A program made the translations under genes and the position numbers. Under the pieces are notes generated by a model that saw only the letters and a list, made by a program, of their open reading frames with translations, was not told where the DNA came from and made no database searches. From positions 2,914,001 to 2,978,000 of the forward strand of contig NC_015572.1 of the NCBI RefSeq assembly GCF_000214665.1: a DNA stretch of 64,000 bases, given 5' to 3'. This document shows, in pieces, positions 19,146-28,736 of this stretch (position 1 is the first letter of the stretch; each line of letters begins with the position of its first letter). The stretch is from Methylomonas methanica MC09. GTDB taxonomy: Bacteria > Pseudomonadota > Gammaproteobacteria > Methylococcales > Methylomonadaceae.

Positions 19146-20044
19146 AATTGTTTTCCGTAAATTTCCGTTAACATGCGTTCCACCCCGCTTTGCCATTTAG
19201 GCAAACACAAATCAAAGGCGGTTTTCAGCTTTTCCGTATTTAATCTAGAGTTTAAAGGCCTTCGGGCCGGCGTGGGATATTGGCAGGTCGGTATGGCACG
19301 TAAACCGTCCGTGGCCAGCTTAAGAGGGATGCCCGCATCTCTGGCAAAATTCAGCACATAATCCGCATACTCAAACCAACTGGTTTCACCGTCGGCCACC
19401 AGGTGGTATAAACCCGCCACATCCTCACGGCAGCAAGCGGTGCGAATGGCATGCGCGGTCACATCCGCCAGTAACTCCGCGCCGGTCGGCGAACCGACTT
19501 GATCGTTTATGACGGACAGTTGCTCGCGTTCCCCTGCCAATCGCAGCATGGTTTTGGCAAAATTATTGCCCCGCGCCGCGTACACCCAACTGGTGCGAAA
19601 TATTAGATGCAGAGCGCCCGATTTTTGTATGGCACGTTCGCCAGCCAGTTTGGTCTGACCATAAACCCCAAGCGGACCCGTTACGTCATCTTCGCGCCAA
19701 GCGTGATCGCCGCTGCCGTCGAACACATAATCGGTGGAATAATGCACCAACCAGGCACCGCAAGCCCGGGCAGCATCGGCGAGTACCTTGGGTGCCTGGG
19801 CATTGATCAAATCAGCCGTTTCGATATCGGTTTCCGCTTTATCGACTGCGGTATAGGCCGCCGCATTAACGATGACATTGGGTTGCAGATCCTCTACGGT
19901 CTTAACGATTCCGTTTAGATTGCCAAGGTCGCCGCAATAGGTTTTGCTATGTCTGTCCAGGGCAATCAATTCGCCCAACGGAGCCAAGCTGCGTTGCAAC
20001 TCCCACCCCACTTGGCCGTTCTTTCCGAGTAGCAGTATCTTCAT
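19142..20044 (-). CDS. rfbD: dTDP-4-dehydrorhamnose reductase
   Basis: RfbD/RmlD reduces dTDP-4-dehydro-L-rhamnose to dTDP-L-rhamnose with NAD(P)H. The 300-residue SDR protein has the N-terminal Rossmann motif [34 protein letters not shown] and the YxxxK pair in YGQTKLAGE. Length matches the family (299). It sits 24 nt after rfbB. Confidence 0.97.
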   Translation of the reverse strand: MKILLLGKNGQVGWELQRSLAPLGELIALDRHSKTYCGDLGNLNGIVKTVEDLQPNVIVNAAAYTAVDKAETDIETADLINAQAPKVLADAARACGAWLVHYSTDYVFDGSGDHAWREDDVTGPLGVYGQTKLAGERAIQKSGALHLIFRTSWVYAARGNNFAKTMLRLAGEREQLSVINDQVGSPTGAELLADVTAHAIRTACCREDVAGLYHLVADGETSWFEYADYVLNFARDAGIPLKLATDGLRAIPTCQYPTPARRPLNSRLNTEKLKTAFDLCLPKWQSGVERMLTEIYGKQL

Positions 20045-20068
20045 ATCAGACTATAACACCTACGATAT

Positions 20069-21139
20069 TTACGCATCCCGTCCGGCGTAATTTTTGTCCA
20101 GCCAGGATTGGTAATCGCCTGATAACACATTATTAACCCAGTCCTGATGTTCCAAATACCACTGCACGGTTTTACGGATTCCGGTTTCAAAGGTTTCCGC
20201 CGGTTTCCAGCCCAATTCGCGCTCAAGTTTAGTGGCATCGATGGCATAACGCCGGTCGTGACCGGGCCTATCGGTAACGTAGGTAATTTGTTCGGCATAA
20301 GGCTTACCGTCGGCGCGCGGCTGTAATTCATCCAGCATGCCGCATAAGGTATGCACCACATCCAGATTGGCTTTTTCGTTCCAGCCGCCGACGTTATACA
20401 CTTGGCCTACCTGACCTTCCGCCAGCACACGCCGGATCGCACTGCAATGATCCTTGACATACAGCCAATCGCGAATCTGTTGCCCGTCGCCATAAATCGG
20501 CAGCGCTTTACCGGTCAGCGCATTCTGAATGCATAACGGAATCAGTTTTTCCGGAAAATGATACGGCCCATAGTTATTGGAGCAATTGGTGGTCAACACC
20601 GGTAAACCATACGTATGGTGATAGGACCGCACCAAATGATCGCTGGCCGCCTTACTCGCCGAATAGGGACTGTTCGGCTGATATTGATTGCTCTCGGAAA
20701 ACGGCGGGTCGGTTTTCTCCAAGGAACCGTATACCTCGTCGGTAGACACATGCAACAAGCGGAACGCCTGTTTTTCCGCATCCGCCAGACCGTTCCAATA
20801 GCAACGCACCGCTTCCAATAATCTAAAACTACCCAGAATATTGGTTTGAATAAAGTCTTCCGGACCATGGATTGAGCGATCCACGTGCGACTCGGCGGCA
20901 AAATTAACGACCGCTCGAACGTGGCGATTTTTCAGCAAGTCGAGCACAACGTCGTAATCACCGATATCGGCCTTTACGAAAACATGTCGCGCATCGCCTT
21001 GCAGGGAAGCCAGATTTTCCAAATTACCGGCATAGGTGAGTTTATCGATATTCACCACCGGTTCGTCGCACCCGGCCAGCCAATCCAAAACAAAATTACT
21101 GCCAATAAAGCCGGCTCCGCCGGTTACTAAAATAGTCAT
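20069..21139 (-). CDS. rfbB: dTDP-glucose 4,6-dehydratase
   Basis: RfbB/RmlB converts dTDP-glucose to dTDP-4-keto-6-deoxyglucose. The 356-residue extended SDR shows [15 protein letters not shown], the catalytic STDEVYGS, and YxxxK in [10 protein letters not shown], then [15 protein letters not shown]. It is the first gene of rfbBDAC. Together the four genes supply activated rhamnose for LPS O-antigen or exopolysaccharide; no rhamnosyltransferase is visible in the window. Confidence 0.97.
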   Translation of the reverse strand: MTILVTGGAGFIGSNFVLDWLAGCDEPVVNIDKLTYAGNLENLASLQGDARHVFVKADIGDYDVVLDLLKNRHVRAVVNFAAESHVDRSIHGPEDFIQTNILGSFRLLEAVRCYWNGLADAEKQAFRLLHVSTDEVYGSLEKTDPPFSESNQYQPNSPYSASKAASDHLVRSYHHTYGLPVLTTNCSNNYGPYHFPEKLIPLCIQNALTGKALPIYGDGQQIRDWLYVKDHCSAIRRVLAEGQVGQVYNVGGWNEKANLDVVHTLCGMLDELQPRADGKPYAEQITYVTDRPGHDRRYAIDATKLERELGWKPAETFETGIRKTVQWYLEHQDWVNNVLSGDYQSWLDKNYAGRDA

Positions 21140-21248
21140 ATTAATTCTATTAATCCTTTAACTGCGCCTTCAAATTAGTCAGGCCGGTGATAACCAGGGG
21201 CAGATTTTAACCTATTGCAAGCACCCCGCTTACCTAAACTTAAATTTC

Positions 21249-21935
21249 TCACGGCAAATATAGGCTAAACCTCGCGCCACCCAAACGACTACAGTTATCG
21301 ATCTCGACAAAACCGCTTTTCTCGCGGTTTTTATGAAAGCCGGCAATTGCCGCGACAAAATACAAACCCAACCCCGTATTACCGCTGACCCAATCCAATT
21401 CGGCTGGATTACTTAAATTGGCATTGAGCAAATGAGGCGGATAGCCTTGACCATCGTCTTCGATACAAAACCGGACATACCCGTTTATTTCGGCGGCCGA
21501 AATCACTACTCGTTTTTTGGTATAGCGCTGTGCATTATTCAGTACGGTTCCCAACGCATTGCCGACATGCTGGTAATCGCAATAACATGATAAATCATCG
21601 CTGCATTCGATGCGCACTTCAACATTATGCAATGTAGACAACCGATCCTGCTGGGCTTTCGCCTCATGAATCAAATCCAGCGCAGCATATTCATCCTCAA
21701 TTAAGCTGAATTTATTACTGTCGATTTTATACATCACCAGCAACTGCATCAGACTATGGTTAATACGGTTAGCTTCAAACTCCAACTGTCTGATATCGTC
21801 AGCCTGATTGTCTAATTGCTTCAAGCCGATTTGCTGAATCAATCCCATTAAAGTGCCCAAGGAGTTTTTAATGTCGTGTACGGTGGAACCCAATATCACC
21901 GGAAACAGCGCCTGTCCTTTTAAATCGGAACTCAT
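21249..21935 (-). CDS. Soluble histidine kinase without sensor domain
   Basis: The 228-residue protein consists only of a dimerisation/phosphoacceptor helix (VHDIKNSLG, His20) and an HATPase_c domain with N-box LNNAQRYTK, G1 DDGQGYPP and G2 GNTGLGLYFV. No transmembrane or sensory segment is present. Its ATG overlaps the upstream response regulator gene by 4 nt, so the two are translationally coupled and very likely partners. The signal must come from another protein, possibly through the TPR part of the regulator. Confidence 0.88.
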   Translation of the reverse strand: MSSDLKGQALFPVILGSTVHDIKNSLGTLMGLIQQIGLKQLDNQADDIRQLEFEANRINHSLMQLLVMYKIDSNKFSLIEDEYAALDLIHEAKAQQDRLSTLHNVEVRIECSDDLSCYCDYQHVGNALGTVLNNAQRYTKKRVVISAAEINGYVRFCIEDDGQGYPPHLLNANLSNPAELDWVSGNTGLGLYFVAAIAGFHKNREKSGFVEIDNCSRLGGARFSLYLP

Positions 21936-23566
21936 ACCTTGGCACCCTCATGATATTGGCGCAATAGATTGGAAAACTCCATTTGCAGAATACCCAACTT
22001 ATGCCTATCGATTTGAATTTGCCTGGCCTTTTTAAACAAGGCCTGCGCTCTTAACAACTTTTCTTCGTCGATACCGCTGGCCTTAAGGTCGTGCAAAATA
22101 ATCTTCAGCATATTGATAATGATGGTTTTGTTCTCCGGCATACTGGCAATGGCTTTTTCGAACAAGGCCATCGCCTCCTTAAACTTACCCTGCTTGTATA
22201 AGGCTACGCCCTTGTTATTAGTCGCCACCAACGCCCGCTTGGTTTTTTGAATCAAGTCCTCGGAATGATTAGCCATGCCCACGCTCGACTGCATGCGCCG
22301 AACATCATCCAAAAACTGTTCATCATCGATATGGGTTTTGATCAAACCATCCAGAATCGTTTCCGCTCGACCGGCTTGATCTTGCAGAAAACAACCGCGA
22401 GCAATATCGAGCTGCAAATCCTTTGGCGTCGCACTGCCCAACTGCTGATGCAGCGATAGCGCTTTCTCCAAACACAGTCCGGCCTTTTCCGTATCACCGC
22501 TGCTTTGATATAGTTCCGCCTCCAGTGTTGTAGCGCGCAATTCGGCTTCCGGATCGTTACGAAACTCTTTGCGCATATGCGCAAGCGTATTTAATGCGTC
22601 GCCGGCGGCGTGGGTTTTCGTGTAAAGCTTGGCCAAATTGGTAAAGTCGCTACAAGATTTATATATCGAATACTTTCCCAAAGACACGGCTGCTTTATAG
22701 GCTTTTTCAGCCACTTCGACATTGCCGATTTTATCGGCGGTCTCGGCGAGCTTTTTCTGGCGTAGAATCGATTGCGGGGACAAGTCTACCGCCTGATTTA
22801 CCACCTCCTGCACGTCTTGCAGCTTATCCTCGGCTTCATATACCTTGGATAACCAGTCGTAACCTTCCAAAAACAACGGATGCGCGCGCAACAGGTCTTC
22901 AAAATGAGAGGCGGCACCGGCAAGGTCGCCGGCTTGAAAATCGATAATACCTAAACCAAGCCGTGCCCAAGGTAAATCCCGCTCGTCGAGAATTTCCGCA
23001 TAAATCTGGCGTCCCGTGTCAAAATCACCCACCAAGGTTGCCAACTCCGCGCGCATCTTTAGCAAATGGGTTCGAATCTTTTTATGGTTACCGGCCAACA
23101 GTTTCTCGCATTGCTGAATCGCTTGAGACAGATTGCCGCGTTCGACTTCTTTATCGATGGTCTGCAATAAGCTTTTACGAGCCAGATTGCGCTCCAGGCG
23201 CACGAACAATTGCTGGGCGTTGAACGGCTTGGCCAGATATTCGTCGGGTTTGCTGTCCATGGCGCCCAATACCATACTGGCGCTTTGCTCGGCGGCAATA
23301 ATGACAAAAACGCAGGCGTAGCTGATCAATTTTTGCGCGCGCGCCTCCTCCAGTACCTGCTGGCCATTCTTACCTGCGCCTAAATTGTAGTCGCACAACA
23401 CCACATCAAAGCTCGCCCGGCTCATGGCAAGTAGCGCATTTTCTCCATTATCGGCCTCGGTAATTCTATCGGCGTCCAAGGTATACAGCATATTGCGGAT
23501 CGCCTTCCGCATGGCAGGATAGTCTTCGACGATCAATATGGATTTACCGGCCAGAATCGGCTTCAT
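21932..23566 (-). CDS. Response regulator with C-terminal TPR domain
   Basis: Residues 1-125 form a receiver domain: acidic pocket ILIVEDYP, phosphoacceptor Asp59 in VLCDYNLG, and Lys113 in YLAKPFN. The usual Thr/Ser switch position is occupied by Ala (VFVIIAAEQ), which may alter signalling. Residues about 150-544 are tetratricopeptide-type helical repeats (for example GVALYKQGKFKEAMALFEKA). There is no DNA-binding or enzymatic output, so output is probably by protein-protein contact. It is co-transcribed with the kinase downstream. Confidence 0.88.
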   Translation of the reverse strand: MKPILAGKSILIVEDYPAMRKAIRNMLYTLDADRITEADNGENALLAMSRASFDVVLCDYNLGAGKNGQQVLEEARAQKLISYACVFVIIAAEQSASMVLGAMDSKPDEYLAKPFNAQQLFVRLERNLARKSLLQTIDKEVERGNLSQAIQQCEKLLAGNHKKIRTHLLKMRAELATLVGDFDTGRQIYAEILDERDLPWARLGLGIIDFQAGDLAGAASHFEDLLRAHPLFLEGYDWLSKVYEAEDKLQDVQEVVNQAVDLSPQSILRQKKLAETADKIGNVEVAEKAYKAAVSLGKYSIYKSCSDFTNLAKLYTKTHAAGDALNTLAHMRKEFRNDPEAELRATTLEAELYQSSGDTEKAGLCLEKALSLHQQLGSATPKDLQLDIARGCFLQDQAGRAETILDGLIKTHIDDEQFLDDVRRMQSSVGMANHSEDLIQKTKRALVATNNKGVALYKQGKFKEAMALFEKAIASMPENKTIIINMLKIILHDLKASGIDEEKLLRAQALFKKARQIQIDRHKLGILQMEFSNLLRQYHEGAKV

Positions 23567-23695
23567 AGTGCTATTTGGTATGTGGAAATAGAGGGTAATT
23601 CTAGACTCAGCCGACCAATCTGTCTTGGCTCACCGTTAATTTTCCCAAGGCTTTGGTCTTCTAGGCCTGTTAAATCGCCCAAGATCGAAAGAAGT

Positions 23696-24163
23696 TCAAC
23701 GTGCTTGAAGACGCGCCTGCATCACCGTCACAACGGCGCCACGATACGCTTCCCTGGATAACATTTGCCACCCCAACTTTTCATAAAAAGCCTGCTGGTC
23801 CGGTGTAAACAGATAAAGCGTCTCGATCCCGCCCAACTTGGCGCGTGACATCACATGCCTGACCAATTCGCCACCGATACCTTGACGACGAAACGGCGGT
23901 GCCACAAACACGCTCGCCAGCCACGGCGTCAACCTAGGCCGGGTATCCATATCGCTTGCCAAAAGCGCTGCCGAACCGGCCAATTGCCCATCCTGCTTGA
24001 AAACGAAGGTACTGGGCACTAAACCCTTGCTTAAATAACCCTGCATCCGATTCATACGGTCTGCCAGCGTGCCTCCTGGATTCAAATACGCCCATTCCTG
24101 ATGATGCCATGCGGCGAGGGTTGGGATATGTTCGGGTTCGGCGGATAGGTCGATGATGTTCAT
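23696..24163 (-). CDS. GNAT family N-acetyltransferase
   Basis: The 155-residue protein has the acetyl-CoA binding motif A (WLASVFVAPPFRRQGIGGEL) with the RRQGIG loop and the C-terminal AFYEKLGW segment of GNAT enzymes. The substrate cannot be read from the sequence. It starts 29 nt after the stop of a PF09720-like antitoxin gene and may be co-transcribed with it. Confidence 0.85.
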   Translation of the reverse strand: MNIIDLSAEPEHIPTLAAWHHQEWAYLNPGGTLADRMNRMQGYLSKGLVPSTFVFKQDGQLAGSAALLASDMDTRPRLTPWLASVFVAPPFRRQGIGGELVRHVMSRAKLGGIETLYLFTPDQQAFYEKLGWQMLSREAYRGAVVTVMQARLQAR

Positions 24164-24192
24164 GATTGATCGCTAAATACAAAACGAAAAAT

Positions 24193-24417
24193 TCACTTTT
24201 CAAACCTGTTCCTGATTTTGTCAAACACTTCCTGACCCGGCACTGCAACAACAGAACCAGTTTTAATTTCGGCCAACCGCCGTTGAGCTACCGCCGCCCA
24301 CTGCATGTCGAGTTCCGGTTCCGGCCGATTGAAACTGCGAAATAAAGAGTCAACCGCCAAGACACGGGCTTCCACCGGCAGCGACACCGCTTCATCGATC
24401 AGTTGTTTTGTGTTCAT
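24193..24417 (-). CDS. Addiction-module antitoxin-like protein (orphan)
   Basis: The 74-residue product fits the putative addiction module component family (PF09720, Unstab_antitox): LPVEARVLAVDSLFRSFNRP, then W-x-x-x-AxRRLAEIKTGSVV and VPGQEVFDKIRNRF. Such proteins normally precede a ParE/RelE-type toxin. No toxin gene follows; the next gene is the GNAT. ATG 24417 has AGGAG 6 nt upstream, while longer in-frame starts run into the repeat. Confidence 0.8.
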   Translation of the reverse strand: MNTKQLIDEAVSLPVEARVLAVDSLFRSFNRPEPELDMQWAAVAQRRLAEIKTGSVVAVPGQEVFDKIRNRFEK

Positions 24418-24511
24418 CTCATTACTCCTTTTCGAAATGTAGGCGTATTTCGTTATGCCGCGCCGAGGGCCGGCATTCAATCGGCCTTCGCGACAGCGAA
24501 TCATCTACTCC

Positions 24512-24541
24512 GCGTGGGCACAAAAACCGTGCCCACCCTAC
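24512..24541 (-). repeat. GTAG-type REP unit 1
   Basis: Read on the minus strand, the unit starts with GTAG and continues as an imperfect palindrome, GGTGGGCACGGTTTTTGTGCCCAC. A GTAG tetranucleotide followed by a hairpin is the layout of REP elements moved by RAYT (TnpA-REP) transposases. No RAYT gene is in the window. Confidence 0.7.
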
Positions 24542-24865
24542 CAGACTGCCCGGTTATGTTCTGCTTTCCCGGTGAGGCCGTGGGGTTTGTCCCGTTATGC
24601 CGCGCCGAGCACCGAAGGGTTTGAACGGATTTGCCCTTTAGGGGCGATGCAGGGATGCATCGCGTTTTTCGCAGGGGCTGGGAGCCCCTTCGAAAAACCC
24701 CGTTCAAAGCCTTCGGCGCGCAGGATCAACGCGGCATCCGGGTGTCTTTTCTTTGGGATACTTTTCTTTGGACAAGCAAAGAAAAGTATCGCGGTTGCCG
24801 GTCCGCGAACCGGCGTTAAATCTAGCTTCGCGATAGCGAAACATTGCTGTACAAACATTGATTCC

Positions 24866-24895
24866 GCGTGGGCACAAAAAGCGTGCCCACCCTAC
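24866..24895 (-). repeat. GTAG-type REP unit 2
   Basis: Same sequence as unit 1 except for one loop base change (GCGTGCCCAC instead of CCGTGCCCAC on the plus strand). It lies 10 bp from the stop of the DUF2971 gene. Confidence 0.7.
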
Positions 24896-24905
24896 CGCAC
24901 TACTA

Positions 24906-25667
24906 TCACGCTTCAAGGAAAGCTACTTCAAAGCGATCCTTTCCTTGAACGGCTTGATAAAATTGAACATCACAGCCTCTCGCTGACACCCAATCTCTAA
25001 TTTTTTCCTTGTGCTCAGTCAACATTCTTATTCCAAACGTCACACTTTTCATAAGTTCGGCTGGATAAGTACGGGTTCCCGAACCAATATCATGATCCAA
25101 AATTCGCCACTCTCTTTCATAATTCCAATCAGTGAACTTTGTTAGCAAGCTAAGCTTAACTTTGTCCTCAATTGGCGTGTTATAGAAGTTTATTTCTGGG
25201 TACTCTTTTTCATAAGAAACCTGTTGGGCACCACCAAACACTGGAGTGTAATCTGTAGCTTCGAATTCTATGCAGAAGCCTTTGTGATCATCCGCATAAT
25301 GAGACCACATCAAAATACTATCGCGCCGCTCTGTAAGGCAATAAATCCCAACACAATGGCGAAATTCGTGAATCAAATCGTTCTTTAGAGCCTCCCAAAC
25401 TGCAGAATTACGATGCCTATCTTCAAGATAGATAGCCAAAGCTTCCGCGCTAGCTGAATGGTGAGTAAGACGTGGGTTATTTGCTAAAACTGCCCGAACA
25501 AGCTGATCCATGATCTTATCTGGCTCATGGGTGAATTCGAATGAAGGAGTACATTCAAATGGGTCATTAAACTCAGCTGCGGATGAGAAATATACCGATG
25601 CTGTCGAGAAAAGAGCCTCACTGAATTCGTTAAGTTTTCCAAATTTATATAACCGTTCAATGGTCAT
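24906..25667 (-). CDS. DUF2971 domain-containing protein
   Basis: The 253-residue product fits the DUF2971 family: LYKFGKLNEFSEALFSTA at the start, FNDPFEC, VGIYCLTERRDSILMWSHYAD, HKGFCIEF and a WxxEREWRIL motif (WNYEREWRI). The family is uncharacterised and often found in variable genome regions. The gene is visibly more AT-rich than its neighbours and sits directly beside the composite repeat, both suggesting acquisition by transfer. Confidence 0.85.
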   Translation of the reverse strand: MTIERLYKFGKLNEFSEALFSTASVYFSSAAEFNDPFECTPSFEFTHEPDKIMDQLVRAVLANNPRLTHHSASAEALAIYLEDRHRNSAVWEALKNDLIHEFRHCVGIYCLTERRDSILMWSHYADDHKGFCIEFEATDYTPVFGGAQQVSYEKEYPEINFYNTPIEDKVKLSLLTKFTDWNYEREWRILDHDIGSGTRTYPAELMKSVTFGIRMLTEHKEKIRDWVSARGCDVQFYQAVQGKDRFEVAFLEA

Positions 25668-25711
25668 TTAAAAAGTCCTGGTGCCACGCTAAATAACGCA
25701 AAGTCAGAGAC

Positions 25712-26476
25712 CTAAACCTGCCCCAAACTCAACGCCACTCGCCATAAATCCTCTTCGGTATCCACGCCGGCTTCGGGCGTTTGTTCGACGATATTTACCA
25801 GCACTTTTTCGCCGTGCCAGAGTATCCGCAGTTGCTCCAGGGATTCCACACCTTCCAGCGGCGAGGCAGGCCAACTGCAATAGCGACGCAAAAAACCGAC
25901 CGTATAAGCATACATGCCGATGTGGCGGAAATGCGGATGAGTTTCGTCACCAATGACGTGGTGTTCCGGAAAACTGGCGCGGTTCCACGGTATCGGCGCG
26001 CGGCTGAAATACAGCGCGTAACCGTTTTTATCCAGGACCACTTTCACCGCGTTGGGATTGAATATTTCGTCGGCGTCGTGAATCTTGGCGGCCAGTGTGG
26101 CGATACCGGCCTGCTGTTGCCCCGCCAATGCCGCCGCCACGTCACGAATGTAGGCCGGCGGAATCAAGGGTTCATCGCCTTGCAGGTTCACGACAATGTC
26201 GTCAGGCTGCCAGCCCAATTTCTCGGCCACCTCGGCGATGCGCTCGGTACCGGATTGATGGTCCGGATCGGTCATCGCGACTTGTATTCCCAAAGCGGAA
26301 ACCGTATCGAAAATACGCCGGTCGTCGGTCGCCACCACCACCTGTGCGGCGTCCGCTGCCAGCGCCCGTTCGCAGACGTGGGCGATCATCGGCTTGCCGG
26401 CTATATCCAGCAAGGGTTTGCCGGGCAAGCGGGTCGAGGCGTAGCGGGCCGGAATGACGACTTTAAACCCGCTCAT
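25712..26476 (-). CDS. kdsB: 3-deoxy-manno-octulosonate cytidylyltransferase
   Basis: KdsB activates KDO as CMP-KDO for LPS inner-core synthesis. The 254-residue protein has [26 protein letters not shown] and [12 protein letters not shown]. coli KdsB is 248 residues. The start overlaps the Trm112 gene by 4 nt. Confidence 0.97.
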   Translation of the reverse strand: MSGFKVVIPARYASTRLPGKPLLDIAGKPMIAHVCERALAADAAQVVVATDDRRIFDTVSALGIQVAMTDPDHQSGTERIAEVAEKLGWQPDDIVVNLQGDEPLIPPAYIRDVAAALAGQQQAGIATLAAKIHDADEIFNPNAVKVVLDKNGYALYFSRAPIPWNRASFPEHHVIGDETHPHFRHIGMYAYTVGFLRRYCSWPASPLEGVESLEQLRILWHGEKVLVNIVEQTPEAGVDTEEDLWRVALSLGQV

Positions 26477-26664
26477 TTTCGCAAGGCGTCTGCTTCTTCG
26501 AAACTGAGTTGGCGGGCTTCGTCTTCCAGCATCACCGGAATGTCGTCGCGAATCGGGAAAGCCAGATTATCGGCTTTACAAATCAGTTCCTGTTTGTCTT
26601 TATCGTAAATCAACGAACTTTTGCACAGCGGACAGGCCAGAATATCAAGCAGTTTTTTGTCCAT
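26473..26664 (-). CDS. Trm112 family protein (YcaR-like)
   Basis: The 63-residue protein has the N-terminal zinc-ribbon-like [14 protein letters not shown] and the acidic IRDDIPVML of the Trm112/YcaR family; only one CxxC pair is visible. Eukaryotic Trm112 activates methyltransferases; the bacterial role is unclear. ATG 26664 (AAGG upstream) overlaps lpxK by 20 nt. The lpxK-ycaR-kdsB order is widely conserved in gammaproteobacteria. Confidence 0.9.
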   Translation of the reverse strand: MDKKLLDILACPLCKSSLIYDKDKQELICKADNLAFPIRDDIPVMLEDEARQLSFEEADALRK

Positions 26665-27658
26665 CAGTTTTATCCTTGAGTAGAGTGAGAAATGGGGCGG
26701 TAAACGCTTCGGGCAATTCGGCATCCACCGGCAAATACCAATGGTCCGGCTGCGCGAATGCGGCGCATTTTACGGCGTCTTTTTCGGTCATAATCACCGG
26801 CTTGGCGTCTTTAAACTGCAAGTCGCCGGCAACAAAAGGGTGGTGATCCGGAAACGCGTGAGCTTGGCAATCCAAACCGGCCGCCGCCAGTTGCGCGAAA
26901 AAGCGTTGCGGATTGCCGATGCCGGCAACGGCATGACAGGGAATGTCTTTAAACTCGGCCAAGGATCGGATTTCTCCGGTACGCAGATTAACCAGCTGAT
27001 CGCCCCGGCAATGCATGGCCAGCTCACCGTCCAGTAATTCCTTGGGTTCATTGACCACCACGAAATCGACGGTATTCACCCGCTCGGGCGGTTCGCGCAA
27101 TGGACCGACCGGCAAGCAGTAGCCGTTACCGAAACGGCGTTGGCCGTCGATCACCACGATTTCGATGTCGCGCTGCAAGGCATAGTGCTGAAGGCCGTCA
27201 TCGGAAATAATCACGTCGCAGGCCTGTTCCGCCAGCAAGTGCCTACCCGCGGCCGGCCTCTCCGCACACACAGCGACGGGGCAATCGCAACGTCTGGCCA
27301 GTAACAAGGCTTCGTCGCCCACTTGACGCGGATCGCTGCTGGCCGTTACGGAGAGCGGCTGCGCGTTTTCGCCACCCGCGTAGCCGCGGCTAATCACTCC
27401 CGGTTTATAGCCTTGCTGCTTTAACAGCCGTACCAGCCAAATCACCAACGGCGTTTTGCCGGTACCGCCCACCGTCAAATTGCCGACGATAACCACCGGC
27501 ACCGGCAAGCGAACGGATTTTTTCAGCCCCGTCCGGTATAAAAAACGCCGTAAACGTATCGCATCCACATAAAACATCGACAGCGGCATGAACCAGGCTG
27601 ACATGTACATTTCCTGATACCAGGCGTCCTCGAACCAGCGGCTTATTTTGGCCTTCAT
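26645..27658 (-). CDS. lpxK: Tetraacyldisaccharide 4'-kinase
   Basis: LpxK phosphorylates the lipid A disaccharide precursor at the inner membrane. The 337-residue product has the Walker A segment [18 protein letters not shown] and the following [19 protein letters not shown] and MTEKDAVKC segments typical of LpxK. The ATG overlaps the exbD stop by 4 nt. Confidence 0.96.
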   Translation of the reverse strand: MKAKISRWFEDAWYQEMYMSAWFMPLSMFYVDAIRLRRFLYRTGLKKSVRLPVPVVIVGNLTVGGTGKTPLVIWLVRLLKQQGYKPGVISRGYAGGENAQPLSVTASSDPRQVGDEALLLARRCDCPVAVCAERPAAGRHLLAEQACDVIISDDGLQHYALQRDIEIVVIDGQRRFGNGYCLPVGPLREPPERVNTVDFVVVNEPKELLDGELAMHCRGDQLVNLRTGEIRSLAEFKDIPCHAVAGIGNPQRFFAQLAAAGLDCQAHAFPDHHPFVAGDLQFKDAKPVIMTEKDAVKCAAFAQPDHWYLPVDAELPEAFTAPFLTLLKDKTDGQKTA

Positions 27659-28089
27659 TTGCGCTCCGGCGGATTGATGGCGAAGGTTATATGATGAAAA
27701 CCCAGTTGGTTGGCAATATCCAATGCGCTCACTACGGCCTGATGCGGGGTTTTGCCGTCGGCGCTGATAATAAACGGCAACAGATGCGAATCGCCGGACA
27801 GGCCGGCCAACGCGTTTTTCAGGCTGTCCGGACTCTGATCCGCCAGAGGCTGCGGTTTGCCGTCCTCGCCCGCCAAGGCGTATTTGCCGTCGGCATCGAT
27901 AAACAAATTAATCGATTTGGCCGCCTGATCGACTTCTTCGCCATTGGCTTCCGGCAAATTGATTTTTAAATCGGTATGGTGGCGAAAGGTGGTGGCCACC
28001 ATGAAAAAAAACAGCAGCACCAGCAGCACGTCTATCATCGGAATCAGGCCGATTTCCACCGGTGCGCGCTTTTTGCGGCGGAATTCCAT
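27655..28089 (-). CDS. exbD: Biopolymer transport protein ExbD/TolR family
   Basis: The 144-residue protein has one N-terminal transmembrane helix (IPMIDVLLVLLFFFMVATTF) with the essential Asp of the proton pathway in MIDVLL, then a periplasmic domain. With the adjacent ExbB-type gene it should form a proton-driven motor. Start and stop overlap exbB and lpxK. Position next to lpxK suggests an envelope-related use rather than a TonB-dedicated one, which is inference. Confidence 0.9.
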   Translation of the reverse strand: MEFRRKKRAPVEIGLIPMIDVLLVLLFFFMVATTFRHHTDLKINLPEANGEEVDQAAKSINLFIDADGKYALAGEDGKPQPLADQSPDSLKNALAGLSGDSHLLPFIISADGKTPHQAVVSALDIANQLGFHHITFAINPPERK

Positions 28090-28703
28090 CAGACGTCCTC
28101 TCTATTACCCTGCATGATATCGATCAAACGCAGCGATTCTTCTTCCATCCGTACCACATGATCGTCGACCAGCCGTTCGAAATAGCGGTGAAAAAACAAA
28201 CTGGGAATCGCCACCGTCAAACCGGACGCGGTACAAATCAGTGCCTCGGAGATGCCGGCGCTTAAGATGCCGGGGTCGCCCATGCCACCCACCGCGATAT
28301 CGGAAAATACCCGAATGATGCCGTCCACCGTACCCAGCAAGCCCAGCAACGGGGTAATCGAGGCCAAACTACCCAGGGCATTTAAATAGCGCTCCAGCTC
28401 GAATGCCACCTGCCGGCCGACTTCCTCGATACTGGTTTTCATCATTTCCCGGCCGTGTTTGCGATTCAGTAACCCCGCCGCCAGCACCCGTCCCAACGGC
28501 GAGCTCATTCTGATGCGGCGAATGGTGGCGTCATCGAGTTTGTTGTCCCTATGCAACTGCCAGATGTACGGTACCAAATCCACAGGAATGATACGCTTGC
28601 GTTGCAGCGACCAGAAACGTTCGCCGATAATCGCCATCGCCGCAATGGAACATAAAATAATCGGCAACATCATCCAGCCGCCGCTTTTAATGATTTCAAA
28701 CAC
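28089..28703 (-). CDS. exbB: MotA/TolQ/ExbB proton channel family protein
   Basis: The 204-residue inner-membrane protein has an N-terminal helix (MMLPIILCSIAAMAIIGE) and the conserved two-helix channel block LGSLASITPLLGLLGTVDGI and SEALICTASGLTVAIPSLF. It is the stator pentamer partner of ExbD and heads the exbB-exbD-lpxK-trm112-kdsB operon. Confidence 0.93.
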   Translation of the reverse strand: MFEIIKSGGWMMLPIILCSIAAMAIIGERFWSLQRKRIIPVDLVPYIWQLHRDNKLDDATIRRIRMSSPLGRVLAAGLLNRKHGREMMKTSIEEVGRQVAFELERYLNALGSLASITPLLGLLGTVDGIIRVFSDIAVGGMGDPGILSAGISEALICTASGLTVAIPSLFFHRYFERLVDDHVVRMEEESLRLIDIMQGNREDV

Positions 28704-28736
28704 CTATAGCTTCCTCACCAGTAAATTCATGCAATT

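Larger units (their letters stand above)
24455..24898. repeat. Composite hairpin-rich repeat, copy C
   Basis: This non-coding stretch is a diverged, shorter copy of the element found twice at 48.0-49.2 kb, in the same orientation. Shared parts include GCCGCGCCGAGCACCG, the GCGATGCAGGGATGCATCGC palindrome, a GGGGCT/AGCCCC stem, the long stem at 24758-24789 (13 bp, 6-nt loop), a GCCGGT/ACCGGC-type stem and a TTCGC-GATA-GCGAA hairpin. Two GTAG-type REP units lie at its edges. Small open frames in it are judged spurious. Confidence 0.8.

Noticed and set aside
24595..24858. Open frames inside the composite repeat (also 48120-48575 and 48731-49087) with shared FERGFPKGLP-like peptide
   Set aside because: They are open in several frames at once, follow the hairpin structure, differ by frame between copies and lack ribosome binding sites. 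The similarity between them comes from the DNA repeat, not from a protein.
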